Assembly: GCA_964542305.1 (NCBI GenBank)
Contig: CAZITX010000008.1
Location: 1-64,000 of the forward strand
Length of the DNA: 64,000 nucleotides
Reading direction: 5' to 3'
Source of the DNA: DMER64 sp964542305
GTDB lineage: Bacteria > Bacteroidota > Bacteroidia > Bacteroidales > UBA932
The notes under the pieces were generated by a model. The model was given only the letters and a program-made list of their open reading frames with translations, had not been told where the DNA came from and made no database searches. Position numbers and translations under genes: made by a program. Of this stretch, positions 51,229 to 60,224 are shown one piece after another (positions within the stretch are counted from its first letter, which is position 1; each line of letters begins with the position of its first letter).

Positions 51229-51639
51229 ATGATTAGGAAGACCATCTTTTCCCTCTTGCTGGCATGTGTTTACGCGATCATTCCCTCTACTGCGTATTCC
51301 CAGGATGATGAGTCAAAAGTACTTTTCACTTCCATAGGGGATGACCTTAAGAGCGGGGATGCAGCAACGTTTGCTCAATGGTTTGCCGAAGACATGGAAG
51401 TAGATGTGATGGGTAATGCTGGTGTATGCAGTCGCAGTCAGGCCAGGCAGCTTATGAAAAATTTCTACGAAAGATATACTCCCAAATCATTTTCCATAGT
51501 ACATATGAGCGGATCTCTTCCCATGCGCTATTGCATTGGCAATCTGATCGCAGGAGGGGAGCGCTTCCGGGTGACCCTTTTTGTTAAAACCCAAAGAGAA
51601 ACCCATCAGCTCCAGCAAATTCGTATAGAAAAGGACTGA
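51229..51639 (+). CDS. DUF4783-type secreted protein (NTF2-like fold likely)
   Basis: A 136-residue protein with a signal peptide (1-24, IPSTAYSQ) and a mature region resembling Bacteroidota DUF4783 proteins: VLFTSIGDDLKSGDAATFAQ, then FAEDMEVDVMGNAGVCSRSQ, LMKNFYERYTPKSFSIVHMS and a terminal beta sheet. That pattern suggests an NTF2-like cone with a small-molecule pocket. No catalytic motif is evident. It is divergent from rlmH; an imperfect box TAACTTGC near 51201 may drive it. The stop lies 1 base from the convergent der stop. Confidence 0.75.
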   Translation: MIRKTIFSLLLACVYAIIPSTAYSQDDESKVLFTSIGDDLKSGDAATFAQWFAEDMEVDVMGNAGVCSRSQARQLMKNFYERYTPKSFSIVHMSGSLPMRYCIGNLIAGGERFRVTLFVKTQRETHQLQQIRIEKD

Positions 51640-51640
51640 G

Positions 51641-52945
51641 TTATTTCTGCCTCATATAGATCTGTAGAGGAGTTCCGGAAAAATCAAAATGCGATCTGAG
51701 TTTATTTTCCAGGAAACGCTTGTAATTTTCACGAACGTATTGAGGTAAATTGCAGAAAAACGCAAACGACGGGCATACAGTGGGCAACTGTGTAACGTAT
51801 TTGATCTTGACGAATTTTCCTTTATACGCGGGCGGCGGATAATTCTCAATTTCGGGCAGTATCACTTCATTGAGCCGGGAGGTGGGAATACGCCGGGATC
51901 TGTTTTCAAATACTTTGGCGGCAGCATCCAGCACGTTCATGATCCGTTGTTTTTTTACCACAGACGTAAAAATCACCGGAACATCATTGAAAGGAGCCAG
52001 GCGTTCCCGGATGTTTTTTTCGTATTCTTTTAATGTGTTAGTCACTTTTTCAACCAGATCCCATTTGTTGACTACAATAACACATCCTTTTTTGTTCCGG
52101 ATGATAAGCTGAAAAATGTTCATATCCTGGGATTCCACCCCCAAGGTGGCGTCTAGCATAAGGATGCATACATCCGAATATTCAATGGCTCTTACTGCTC
52201 TCATGGAAGAATAAAACTCCAGATCTTCCTTTGTCTTGGTTTTTTTCCTCAGACCTGCCGTATCGATCAGCATGAAATCATGCCCGTATTTATTGTACCG
52301 GGTGGTTATGGCATCCCGGGTAGTCCCTGCCAACGGGGTCACTATATTTCTTTCTTCTCCCAGAAAAGCATTGGTCAGGGATGATTTTCCCACATTAGGC
52401 CTTCCCACGATGGCAATATGAGGTATTTCATGTTCTTCTTCTGCAGAGCCTTCCTGTGGAAGCATTTCCAGCACTTTATCCAGAAGATCTCCCGTCCCGC
52501 TTCCGCTTACGGCCGCAATGGAAACAGGATCTCCCAATCCCAGTGCATGAAACTCAAAGGAGTCGAATATTTTCCCCCCGTGATCCACCTTGTTCACGGC
52601 CACAAGTACCGGTTTTTCAGATCTTCTGAGTATCCGGGCAATGCTCTGGTCGTAATCGGTTATGCCGGTTTGAACATCTACCACAAAGATCACGGCGTCC
52701 GACTCTTCTATGGCAAGCATTACCTGTTTGCGGATCTGTTCTTCAAAGATATCGTCTGTATTGTCGGCATAACCTCCCGTGTCAATAAGGGAAAACTCCC
52801 TGCCGTTCCAGTCTGTTTTACCGTAATGGCGGTCGCGGGTTACTCCCGCAGTCTGATCCACGATGGCCTGGCGTTTTCCCACCAGTCTGTTAAATAAAGT
52901 GGATTTTCCCACATTAGGCCTGCCTACAATCGCAACAATGCTCAT
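51641..52945 (-). CDS. der: GTPase Der (EngA)
   Basis: Double-GTPase needed for 50S maturation. The first G domain has IVGRPNVGKSTLFNRLVG and DTGGYADNTDD, the second IVGRPNVGKSSLTNAFLG and DTAGLRKKTKTKED, with NKWD. The C-terminal KH-like domain (about 350-434) has FVKIKYVTQLPTVCPSFAFF. The 434 residues are normal. It is the last gene of the prs-nadE-small protein-der run and overlaps the small membrane-protein gene by 32 bases. Confidence 0.96.
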   Translation of the reverse strand: MSIVAIVGRPNVGKSTLFNRLVGKRQAIVDQTAGVTRDRHYGKTDWNGREFSLIDTGGYADNTDDIFEEQIRKQVMLAIEESDAVIFVVDVQTGITDYDQSIARILRRSEKPVLVAVNKVDHGGKIFDSFEFHALGLGDPVSIAAVSGSGTGDLLDKVLEMLPQEGSAEEEHEIPHIAIVGRPNVGKSSLTNAFLGEERNIVTPLAGTTRDAITTRYNKYGHDFMLIDTAGLRKKTKTKEDLEFYSSMRAVRAIEYSDVCILMLDATLGVESQDMNIFQLIIRNKKGCVIVVNKWDLVEKVTNTLKEYEKNIRERLAPFNDVPVIFTSVVKKQRIMNVLDAAAKVFENRSRRIPTSRLNEVILPEIENYPPPAYKGKFVKIKYVTQLPTVCPSFAFFCNLPQYVRENYKRFLENKLRSHFDFSGTPLQIYMRQK

Positions 52946-53129
52946 TTTTGTTTCTTTTCAAGAGGGTTCGTTCTTCGTGGTTGGGACACATTATTCCCCG
53001 TTCTTTCATTTTTATATTTCTGCCGATTGAAGAATCCGGGAATGTTTTGTTTTTGCTAATGATCAGGGCAATACACATCCCTGTGATCCCAAGGGTCAGT
53101 AGTATAAGAGTTAACAGGAAAACGGTCAT
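52914..53129 (-). CDS. Small single-pass membrane protein with Cys motif
   Basis: A 71-residue protein: an N-terminal membrane helix (about 3-25) followed by SKNKTFPDSSIGRNIKMKER, GIMC and a basic tail ending HCCDCRQA. The pattern of a helix, FPxxxxxxNxxMxxxGIxC resembles a small hypothetical protein I recall as widespread in Bacteroidota; its function is unknown. The ATG overlaps the nadE stop (ATGA) and the end runs 32 bases into der. The extra CCxxC at the C-terminus could bind metal, but this is speculative. Confidence 0.7.
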   Translation of the reverse strand: MTVFLLTLILLTLGITGMCIALIISKNKTFPDSSIGRNIKMKERGIMCPNHEERTLLKRNKNEHCCDCRQA

Positions 53130-53962
53130 GAGTTATACCTTAAACACTTGTATTCAGGGAGCAATGGATGATCCGTGACGGCTAAAAGCGGAGGTAACTG
53201 ATGTCCTTTGTAAGAGGTTTGTTTCATTTTTTGTGCGACCCACACTGCTTTTTCCGTTCCTCCGCCACCCAGTGTGGTGTCGTCGGCAGACCTGGCTTCT
53301 TCAATTAGTCCGTAAAGAATGGGGTCCAATTCCTCGTATTCAGGCATGGTGTCACTGTCTTTCTGGTCTATGTGCAATTCGGCGGACGGTTCTTTTTTTA
53401 TAGTATGGTCCGGAATACGTTCCCCGTTTCTGTTCAGGTATGCTGCCAGATCGTACACATCCGTTTTGTATATATCACCAATGACCATCAGGGCTCCGGT
53501 CAGGTCTCCGTACAAAGTCCCGTAACCCATGGCAAGTTCACTTTTATTGCTGGTATTGAGAACCAGATGCCCTTTTTTGTTTGAATAGGCCATTAGAAGT
53601 ACCGCGCGGATCCGTGCCTGAATGTTTTCCTCTGTAATATCATGTGGTGCGTGTTCAAAAACAGGGGACAATTCACGTAAAAATTTATGAAATATGGGAT
53701 CTATGGGTATAATATGATAAGCGATCTCACTAAGAGTGCATAATTTCAGCGCGTCTGTCAGGGAATGAACAGTCGAATAGGGTCCGGGCATCATCAAGCC
53801 GTGAACATTCTCTTTTCCCAGGGCATCCTGAGCCAGACATGCCACAACGGCAGAGTCAATCCCTCCTGAGAGCCCCACTACTGCTTGTTTTTTACCTGTT
53901 TCATTAAAAAATTGCCTGATGCCATGGGTCAGTATTCTGTAAATTTCTTCTGACGTTTTCAT
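53126..53962 (-). CDS. nadE: NAD+ synthetase, ammonia-dependent form
   Basis: Amidates nicotinate adenine dinucleotide to NAD+. The PP-loop is VVGLSGGIDSAVVACLAQDA. LNTSNKSELAMGYGTLYGDL and the C-terminal GHQLPPLLAVTD follow. At 278 residues there is no N-terminal nitrilase/glutaminase domain, so ammonia must be supplied free or by another protein. Its ATG overlaps the prs stop by one base and it ends in ATGA with the small membrane-protein gene. PRPP from Prs is also an NAD precursor, which makes the pairing sensible. Confidence 0.95.
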   Translation of the reverse strand: MKTSEEIYRILTHGIRQFFNETGKKQAVVGLSGGIDSAVVACLAQDALGKENVHGLMMPGPYSTVHSLTDALKLCTLSEIAYHIIPIDPIFHKFLRELSPVFEHAPHDITEENIQARIRAVLLMAYSNKKGHLVLNTSNKSELAMGYGTLYGDLTGALMVIGDIYKTDVYDLAAYLNRNGERIPDHTIKKEPSAELHIDQKDSDTMPEYEELDPILYGLIEEARSADDTTLGGGGTEKAVWVAQKMKQTSYKGHQLPPLLAVTDHPLLPEYKCLRYNS

Positions 53963-54912
53963 TACAGTGTGAATTTACTGCTGATTGATTGGTAATTGTA
54001 AACTTTGTTGATAATATCGGCAAATTCACGTGCTATGGATAACACTTTAATTTTGCTCTTGTCTACGTTTGGATCCGAACATAAAGGGATGGTATCGGTT
54101 ACAATAACTTCTTCCAATGCAGAATTGGCTATAGTATTGTATGCCAGTCCGGAAAGGACGGGATGGGTGGCCATGGCCCTTACACTTCTGGCGCCTTTTG
54201 ACATCATCATTTCCGAAGCCCTGGCGATCGTACCTGCCGTATCTATCATATCGTCCAGGATGATAATATTCCTGTCTTTTACGTCCCCTATGGCGGTCAT
54301 GCTTCCCACAACATTGGCTTTTTCCCGGGATTTATGACAGATGATCAGCGGACATTCCAGTTTCCGGGAATAGGCATTGGCTCTTTTGGCACCACCCATA
54401 TCCGGTGCTGCTACCGACAGATTTTTAAGATTCAGGTTTTTGATGTAAGGCACAAAAACAGAGCTTGAATACACATGATCTACAGGGAAATCAAAGAATC
54501 CCTGGATCTGGTCTGCATGCAGGTCCATTGTCATAACCCTGTCGCAGCCTGCGGCTTCCAGCAGATTGGCTACCATTTTGGCCCCGATCGAGACCCTTGG
54601 CCTGTCTTTGCGATCCTGCCTTGCCCAACCGAAATAAGGTATTACGGCTATCACTTTATAGGCCGAGGCTCTTTTTGCCGCATCGATGGTCAGCAGTAAT
54701 TCAAAGAGATTGTCAACCGGGGGAAACGTGGATTGGATGATAAAAATGGTGGAACCTCTGACGCTTTCGTCAAAAGCCGGTTGAAATTCTCCATCGCTGA
54801 ACACCGTTACCGATGATAGACCCAGGGGCATACCCAGGTGAGAACCAATACGTTCGGCAAGATATCGGGATCCACGGCAGGAGAAGATTTTAAATAAATG
54901 CAGATGATCCAT
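53962..54912 (-). CDS. prs: Ribose-phosphate pyrophosphokinase
   Basis: Makes PRPP from ribose 5-phosphate and ATP for purine, pyrimidine, His, Trp and NAD synthesis. FSDGEFQPAFDESVRG, IPYFGWARQDRKDRPR and MTMDLHADQIQGFF (metal/ATP sites) are present, with the PRPP loop IIILDDMIDTAGTIARA. At 316 residues it is typical of class I. TATCTTTG lies 21 bases upstream. It heads prs-nadE-small protein-der. Confidence 0.96.
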   Translation of the reverse strand: MDHLHLFKIFSCRGSRYLAERIGSHLGMPLGLSSVTVFSDGEFQPAFDESVRGSTIFIIQSTFPPVDNLFELLLTIDAAKRASAYKVIAVIPYFGWARQDRKDRPRVSIGAKMVANLLEAAGCDRVMTMDLHADQIQGFFDFPVDHVYSSSVFVPYIKNLNLKNLSVAAPDMGGAKRANAYSRKLECPLIICHKSREKANVVGSMTAIGDVKDRNIIILDDMIDTAGTIARASEMMMSKGARSVRAMATHPVLSGLAYNTIANSALEEVIVTDTIPLCSDPNVDKSKIKVLSIAREFADIINKVYNYQSISSKFTL

Positions 54913-54933
54913 TGTCCCTTAGGTTAGATGGGG

Positions 54934-54941
54934 CAAAGATA
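54934..54941 (-). promoter_or_regulatory. -7 box of prs-nadE-der
   Basis: TATCTTTG on the minus strand, an exact TAnnTTTG match, 21 bases before the prs ATG, in the 45-base gap after engB. Confidence 0.55.
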
Positions 54942-54957
54942 ATAAGAAAATGGACAA

Positions 54958-55557
54958 TCACCCGTTTTCCTCAAGCACAGATCCCATATAATCCAGAAGA
55001 TCTTGTCTGCCAGACGCTGTTTTTGAAGATACGGCAAATAACGGGGGAAGGGGCTCCCAGTATTGGGAAAGAGCTTCTTGAAACAACTCGGTTTGTTTTT
55101 GGAGAGCCGTTTTGGACAATTTATCGGATTTGGTGAGTACCGGTGCAAAAGGGATTTGCCATGATCCCAGTTTTAAAAGAAATTCCAGGTCAATTTTCTG
55201 TAACGGATGCCTGCAATCCAAAAGTACGAACAGCAGGACCATTTGAGGCGTGCGTTGAATGTAGTTTTGGATCATAATTTCCAGGCGTGCCCTGAGCGTT
55301 TTGGACACTTTGGCAAATCCGTATCCGGGAAGATCAGTTATGATCCATTTTCCGTTAATTAGAAATTTGTTGATTAATTGTGTCTTTCCGGGAGTGGAGG
55401 ACGTATGTGCGAGTCCTTTCGTTCTGCACAGCATGTTGATAAGAGATGACTTACCCACATTGGACCTACCGATAAAAGCAAATTCAACCGGTGCGTCTCC
55501 AACAGGTACTTCGGTATTGGTGAAGCTCCCCTGGAATATGGCCTGATTTATTTCCAT
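54958..55557 (-). CDS. engB: Ribosome biogenesis GTPase EngB (YsxC/YihA)
   Basis: Small Era-type GTPase for late 50S assembly. FAFIGRSNVGKSSLINMLCR is the P-loop region, TPGKTQLINKFLI switch I, ITDLPGYGFAKVSKTLR switch II, and LTKSDKL the G4 motif. The 199 residues start at ATG 55555-55557 (MEINQAIFQGSF); the frame extends 16 codons further but crosses the promoter. An imperfect box TACCTTAG ends 4 bases before this ATG. It is divergent from xseA by 46 bases. Confidence 0.94.
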   Translation of the reverse strand: MEINQAIFQGSFTNTEVPVGDAPVEFAFIGRSNVGKSSLINMLCRTKGLAHTSSTPGKTQLINKFLINGKWIITDLPGYGFAKVSKTLRARLEIMIQNYIQRTPQMVLLFVLLDCRHPLQKIDLEFLLKLGSWQIPFAPVLTKSDKLSKTALQKQTELFQEALSQYWEPLPPLFAVSSKTASGRQDLLDYMGSVLEENG

Positions 55558-55561
55558 GAAG

Positions 55562-55569
55562 CTAAGGTA
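55562..55569 (-). promoter_or_regulatory. Imperfect -7 box of engB
   Basis: TACCTTAG on the minus strand, one mismatch from TAnnTTTG, 4 bases before the engB ATG and 22 bases from the divergent xseA box. Confidence 0.4.
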
Positions 55570-55591
55570 ACGTTTTTCTGAGATTTTAACG

Positions 55592-55599
55592 TAAATTTG
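55592..55599 (+). promoter_or_regulatory. -7 box of xseA and downstream genes
   Basis: TAAATTTG, an exact TAnnTTTG match, 4 bases before the xseA ATG, so the message should be essentially leaderless. It may drive the closely packed genes to the window end. Confidence 0.6.
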
Positions 55600-55603
55600 T
55601 AAC

Positions 55604-56770
55604 ATGGAGAGACTGGATCTGATAGATTTACAAAAACGGCTGGAATGTGTTGTAAGTGAAGCTTTTAAGGAACCCTGCTGGGTGCGTGCGGAAATCAGCC
55701 GGCTGGATGTACGTAACGGTCATTGCCATTTGGAGCTGGTACAGAAAGAACCCCAAACAGACAGGCTTATAGCTAAAGCCCAGGCAGTCATCTGGGCAGG
55801 TGTATTTTCCATGCTCGGTCCCTTCTTCAGAACTACTGCGGGAATGGAACTTCGTGCCGGGTTACAGGTGCTGCTTTGTGTAGAGCCACGCTTTCATGCC
55901 CTTTATGGGCTGAGTCTTGTTGTGAGTGATATAGATCCTTCATATACCCTTGGAGGGTTGGAGCTGGAAAGAAGAAAAACCCTGGAACGGTTGGAACGTG
56001 AAGGGATCCTGAATATGAACAGGGAATTGCCATTTCCCCGGATTCCACTGCGTCTGGCTGTAATTTCTTCACCGGCTGCTGCCGGCTACCAGGATTTTAC
56101 CGATCATATTGGGGCTTCCCGTTTTGGATTCAGAGTAGAGTTGTTTCCGGCACTTATGCAGGGAATTGATGCTCCCGGGAGTATCATAAGGGCGATGGAA
56201 CAGGTAGCCAATGCCTCAATTCCCTTTGATCTGCTCATTATGATACGTGGAGGAGGAGCTGTTGCAGACCTGCATTGTTACGACAATTACGACCTGGCTG
56301 CAAACATAGCCCAGTTTCCCCTGCCTGTGATAACAGGTATTGGTCACCAAAGGGATACACACATTGCAGACAGGGTTGCTGCCATGTCGCTGAAAACACC
56401 TACTGCCGTAGCTGATTTTCTTGCAGGGTTGCTGGAAGAGGAAGAAGACAGCCTGATCCAATTGTCCCACCGGCTGGAACGTTCAGTTCACAACCGGATA
56501 AGCCGGGAAAAACAAGATCTGGGGCATATGATAAAAGATATTAAAGGTGCCGTAAAGTGGCTTGTTCAGCAACACACCCACACACTCGATATCCTTGAAC
56601 AACGCATACGCAAGAACAATCCGCTTGCATTGCTGGAAAAAGGTTACTCCCTGACACTGTACGACGGAAAAACGGTAAGGGATGTTTCCACGCTCAAATC
56701 CGGGTACAAAGTCCATACTGTATTGCGCAAAGGGGCTTTTGATGCAATAGTGGAAAACGTTGAACAATAA
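55604..56770 (+). CDS. xseA: Exodeoxyribonuclease VII large subunit
   Basis: Degrades ssDNA from both ends. The N-terminal OB fold (about 1-100) has CWVRAEISRLDVRNGHCHLE. The catalytic region has AVISSPAAAGYQDFTDHIG, LIMIRGGGAVADLHCYDN and PVITGIGHQRDTHIADRVA, and a coiled coil and the C-terminal PLALLEKGYSLTLYDGK follow. At 388 residues it is somewhat short. Seven bases separate it from xseB. Confidence 0.95.
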   Translation: MERLDLIDLQKRLECVVSEAFKEPCWVRAEISRLDVRNGHCHLELVQKEPQTDRLIAKAQAVIWAGVFSMLGPFFRTTAGMELRAGLQVLLCVEPRFHALYGLSLVVSDIDPSYTLGGLELERRKTLERLEREGILNMNRELPFPRIPLRLAVISSPAAAGYQDFTDHIGASRFGFRVELFPALMQGIDAPGSIIRAMEQVANASIPFDLLIMIRGGGAVADLHCYDNYDLAANIAQFPLPVITGIGHQRDTHIADRVAAMSLKTPTAVADFLAGLLEEEEDSLIQLSHRLERSVHNRISREKQDLGHMIKDIKGAVKWLVQQHTHTLDILEQRIRKNNPLALLEKGYSLTLYDGKTVRDVSTLKSGYKVHTVLRKGAFDAIVENVEQ

Positions 56771-56777
56771 TTCTATT

Positions 56778-56984
56778 ATGAAAAAGAAAACAGAGCTGAC
56801 TTACGAACAGGCAAGAGAAGAACTTGACACACTGGTGACATCGTTGGAGCAACCCGATGCGGACTTGGGTATGATCTCGGCAAAAGTTAAAAGGGCCCTG
56901 GAGCTGATCGCTTATTGCAAGGATTATTTGCATCAGGTTCAGGAAGATGCAGAAAAAACGCTCGATTCTTATGAAAAAGAATAA
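56778..56984 (+). CDS. xseB: Exodeoxyribonuclease VII small subunit
   Basis: A 68-residue helical protein that binds the XseA coiled coil. LTYEQAREELDTLVTSLEQP is the family signature, followed by a second helix and an acidic end. A TTG six codons upstream lies inside xseA and was rejected in favour of ATG 56778. The last 14 bases overlap the start of the porin gene in another frame. Confidence 0.93.
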   Translation: MKKKTELTYEQAREELDTLVTSLEQPDADLGMISAKVKRALELIAYCKDYLHQVQEDAEKTLDSYEKE

Positions 56985-58200
56985 CATTGGTTTGCTGATC
57001 CCGGCAACAATACTGCTGCTTATGGCAACCTTTCAGCCGTTGGAGGGACAAACACGACTGAAATTATCCAAAACCGATACACTTTCCAATCCGCTTATAA
57101 GTTTACTTACGGAATCTGCATCCCAGGTATTTCACGATCCTTCACCTCCGCGTTTTGTAATGATTGACAGCACCGGAAATTTTCTTTTTGGAATGGGAGG
57201 ATATGTTTCCTGTTATGCTTATTACGACGGAACAGGCTTCCTGTCCAGGGATATGATCACTGCATTGATCCCCATGGACCATTCTTCCCTCAGGAGTGGT
57301 CGCTTCAGTCTGGATGCCAGTAATTCCCGAATTTTCTTTCAGTTGATAGGAGATACTCGATTAGGAAAAGTTCAGGCTTATATCGAAGGAGGTTTTTCAG
57401 CCCAGGGAAACACCTTTTCCATGAAGCATGCCTACCTGTCTGTAAAACATTTTTTAATTGGACAGACCTGGAGCAATATCATGGACCTGAAGGCTTCCCC
57501 CGCAACAGTAGACGGGGAAGGCCCATCCGGTCTGAACGGGTTACGACAGCCCCAGATAAGGTACGGATGGATGTGGACCAACGGGCTCAGATTTTTTGCA
57601 TCCCTTGAAGATCCGGAAGTGACCATGCTGGATATACCTGAAAATACGGTTCTGGATGATGTCCAAATAATGGGACAGCGTTTCCCCGATCTGATTGTTT
57701 CCACAGGGTATGACAGGCCAAAATGGCATATGCAAATGGCCGGGGTTCTGCGTTTCATGGAGAAACAAAGGGGATACGGACTTGCCCTGTCAGGCCATCT
57801 GGATCTGACCCGCCGTGATGTCCTTATGTTCCAGGCAACAGGCGGAGCCGGTATAGGGCATTATATCCAGGACCTGGGAGGCCTGGGATATGATGTTTTC
57901 ATCAACAGCCAGGGAGATTTTGATAAAATTCGCGCCTTAGGTTATTATGCTGCCTGGGAACACCATTGGAATGAAAAATGTTTTACGGGACTGGTCTATT
58001 CCGCTGTCCATGTTGAACCGTATGAAAATGCACCGGATTATTTTTACCGGAAAACCAATTATGCTGCAATTAATACTTTCTGGACAGTCTACCAGCACGG
58101 GATGTTGGGAATTGAAGCCATTTACGGCGACCGGAAAGATCACGATGGAAGGAAAGGATATACTTGGCGACTGAATTGTATGTTGCGTTATAATTTTTAA
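56971..58200 (+). CDS. DcaP-like outer-membrane porin
   Basis: A 409-residue predicted 16-strand-type barrel protein with a signal peptide (about 1-27, ending PLEGQ). The mature part has FGMGGYVSCYAYYDGTG, SRIFFQLIGDTRLGKVQAYI, HAYLSVKHFLIGQTWSNIMD and VDGEGPSGLNGLRQPQIRYG, a set that matches DcaP-type porins as I recall them. It ends in MLRYNF, with a terminal aromatic. The substrate is unknown; DcaP of Acinetobacter carries negatively charged small molecules. ATG 56971 gives MKKNNIGLLIPA; an upstream ATG at 56947 adds eight basic residues and is less likely. glgB starts 2 bases after its stop. Confidence 0.82.
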   Translation: MKKNNIGLLIPATILLLMATFQPLEGQTRLKLSKTDTLSNPLISLLTESASQVFHDPSPPRFVMIDSTGNFLFGMGGYVSCYAYYDGTGFLSRDMITALIPMDHSSLRSGRFSLDASNSRIFFQLIGDTRLGKVQAYIEGGFSAQGNTFSMKHAYLSVKHFLIGQTWSNIMDLKASPATVDGEGPSGLNGLRQPQIRYGWMWTNGLRFFASLEDPEVTMLDIPENTVLDDVQIMGQRFPDLIVSTGYDRPKWHMQMAGVLRFMEKQRGYGLALSGHLDLTRRDVLMFQATGGAGIGHYIQDLGGLGYDVFINSQGDFDKIRALGYYAAWEHHWNEKCFTGLVYSAVHVEPYENAPDYFYRKTNYAAINTFWTVYQHGMLGIEAIYGDRKDHDGRKGYTWRLNCMLRYNF

Positions 58201-58202
58201 AG

Positions 58203-60185
58203 ATGGAAAATCTGGAAATATGGGAATTGGATCCCTACCTGAAACCCTTTAAACCCGTTATATGGCGGCGGCATCAGATGCGTCTGGAGAAAGCACTGGA
58301 ATTACAGGGCTCACAGGAGAGGTACTGCGATGTTTTTAACAATCACCTCTATTACGGACTTCATAAAACAAGGGGTAAATGGATCTGCCGTGAATGGGCT
58401 CCCAACGCAGCGGCAATATTCCTGACAGGGGAATGCAACGGATGGAAAAAGGATCCGGACTATGCCTTCAGACCTGTTGGCATGGGAAACTGGGAACTGG
58501 AACTTCCCGGGGAAACCTTGCAGCACGGACAGCTGTATAAATGGTTTATTGAGTGGCCCGGCGGATCCGGAGAAAGATTGCCTGCTTATGCCAGGCGTTG
58601 TGTCCAGGATCCGGAAACTAAGATATTCAGCGCCCAGGTATGGGATCCTCCTGTCCCCTATAAATGGAAACATAAAAACCCTTCACGGGTAAAAAACCCG
58701 CTCATATACGAAGCCCATATTGGCATGAGTGGTGAAGATCCGGGAGTCGCTGACTTTGACTGGTTCCGGAAAAAGGTCTTGCCCCGTATAGCACGGCTCG
58801 GATACAATACCCTCCAGCTTATGGCTATTCAGGAACATCCGTATTACGGTTCTTTCGGATACCAGGTTTCCAATTTTTATGCGGTCAGCTCCCGGTTTGG
58901 GACACCGGAAGGATTAAAAAAACTGATAGACGAAGCTCATTCCCTGGGTATTGCGGTCATCCTGGATCTGGTACATTCACATGCAGTAAAAAATGAAATA
59001 GAAGGGCTTAGTCGTTTTGACGGTTCCTATGATCTTTATTTTCATGCGGGGCCGCGAGGGGAGCACACTTTATGGTCTTCCCGCTGTTTCGACTACGGCA
59101 AGGGCGCTGTCATGCATTTTCTTCTATCCAATGTGAAATACTGGTTGGAAGAATACCACCTGGACGGGTTCCGTTTTGACGGGGTTACTTCCATGATGTA
59201 TTACGATCACGGGCTGGGCAGGGCATTTACCGAATACGGACACTACTTTGACGGAACCCAGGACGAAGATGCCATAACTTACCTTGGTCTGGCAAATAAG
59301 CTTATACACGAATGCAACCCCAATGCAATTACCGTAGCCGAAGACGTGAGCGGTATGCCTACTTTGGCTTATCCTTTTGAAAAAGGAGGCATCGGTTTTG
59401 ACTTTCGCATGAGTATGGGGGTTGCAGATAACTGGATAAAATGGATCAAGGAAGTCAAAGACGAAGACTGGCATGTAGGAGACATCTTTTACGAGTTGAC
59501 AAACAAACGCAGGGACGAACATACCATATCGTATGCCGAATGTCACGACCAGGCTTTGGTGGGGGATAAAACCATTATTTTCAGGCTTATAGATAAGGAA
59601 ATGTATACATCTATGAGCAAAGACATTCAATCCCTGGTTGTAGACAGGGGAATGGCACTGCACAAGATCATCCGCCTGCTTTCCCTGGCCACATCCGGGG
59701 ACGGGTACCTCAACTTTATGGGGAACGAATTCGGGCATCCCGAATGGATAGATTTTCCCAGGGAAGGTAATGGGTGGAGTTATCATTATGCCCGCAGGCA
59801 ATGGTCTCTTGCCGACAACGGATTGTTGCGCTATGGACAACTCGAACTTTTTGACCGGGATATGATCAGCATGGCAGGGGCACAAAATTTGTACGGTAAT
59901 ACTCCGCGTCCCGTTGTTCAGGATATCGGATCGCAAGTATTGGCTTTTGAACGGGGCAGTTTGCTCTTTGTTTTTAACCTGAATCCGGCCAAATCTTACA
60001 AGGATTACGGTATGGAAGTGTATCCCGGAACATACCGTTGCATACTGGATACTGATGATCCGTTGTATGGAGGCTTTGGAAGAAATGACAAAGGAACGGT
60101 TCATTTAACACTTCCCCAGAGAGGTACCAACGTCCTTTTCCTCTACCTCCCTGCACGCTGTGCAATGGTACTTAATAGAGAATAA
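58203..60185 (+). CDS. glgB: 1,4-alpha-glucan branching enzyme (eukaryote-like)
   Basis: Forms alpha-1,6 branches in glycogen. The N-terminal CBM48 region (about 50-150) has REWAPNAAAIFLTGECNGWK. The GH13 barrel has DLVHSHAVKNEIEGL, the nucleophile in DGFRFDGVTSMMYYDHG, the acid/base Glu in TVAEDVSGMP, and YAECHDQALVGDKT. The 660-residue length and ECHDQALVGDK type align it with eukaryotic and Bacteroidota GBEs, not E. coli GlgB. It is the first of four closely packed alpha-glucan genes running to the window end. Confidence 0.95.
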   Translation: MENLEIWELDPYLKPFKPVIWRRHQMRLEKALELQGSQERYCDVFNNHLYYGLHKTRGKWICREWAPNAAAIFLTGECNGWKKDPDYAFRPVGMGNWELELPGETLQHGQLYKWFIEWPGGSGERLPAYARRCVQDPETKIFSAQVWDPPVPYKWKHKNPSRVKNPLIYEAHIGMSGEDPGVADFDWFRKKVLPRIARLGYNTLQLMAIQEHPYYGSFGYQVSNFYAVSSRFGTPEGLKKLIDEAHSLGIAVILDLVHSHAVKNEIEGLSRFDGSYDLYFHAGPRGEHTLWSSRCFDYGKGAVMHFLLSNVKYWLEEYHLDGFRFDGVTSMMYYDHGLGRAFTEYGHYFDGTQDEDAITYLGLANKLIHECNPNAITVAEDVSGMPTLAYPFEKGGIGFDFRMSMGVADNWIKWIKEVKDEDWHVGDIFYELTNKRRDEHTISYAECHDQALVGDKTIIFRLIDKEMYTSMSKDIQSLVVDRGMALHKIIRLLSLATSGDGYLNFMGNEFGHPEWIDFPREGNGWSYHYARRQWSLADNGLLRYGQLELFDRDMISMAGAQNLYGNTPRPVVQDIGSQVLAFERGSLLFVFNLNPAKSYKDYGMEVYPGTYRCILDTDDPLYGGFGRNDKGTVHLTLPQRGTNVLFLYLPARCAMVLNRE

Positions 60186-60224
60186 ATTGGTATCTTGCAA
60201 AGTTATGCAATAACAAAAAAAACT

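Noticed and set aside
59124..60104. Open frame of 326 codons antisense to glgB
   Set aside because: It is entirely inside the branching enzyme gene, whose active-site motifs lie on the plus strand; no promoter or motif supports the antisense frame.
60195..60224. Upstream TTG start for the debranching enzyme
   Set aside because: The ten added residues have no family match; ATG 60225 gives the expected start.
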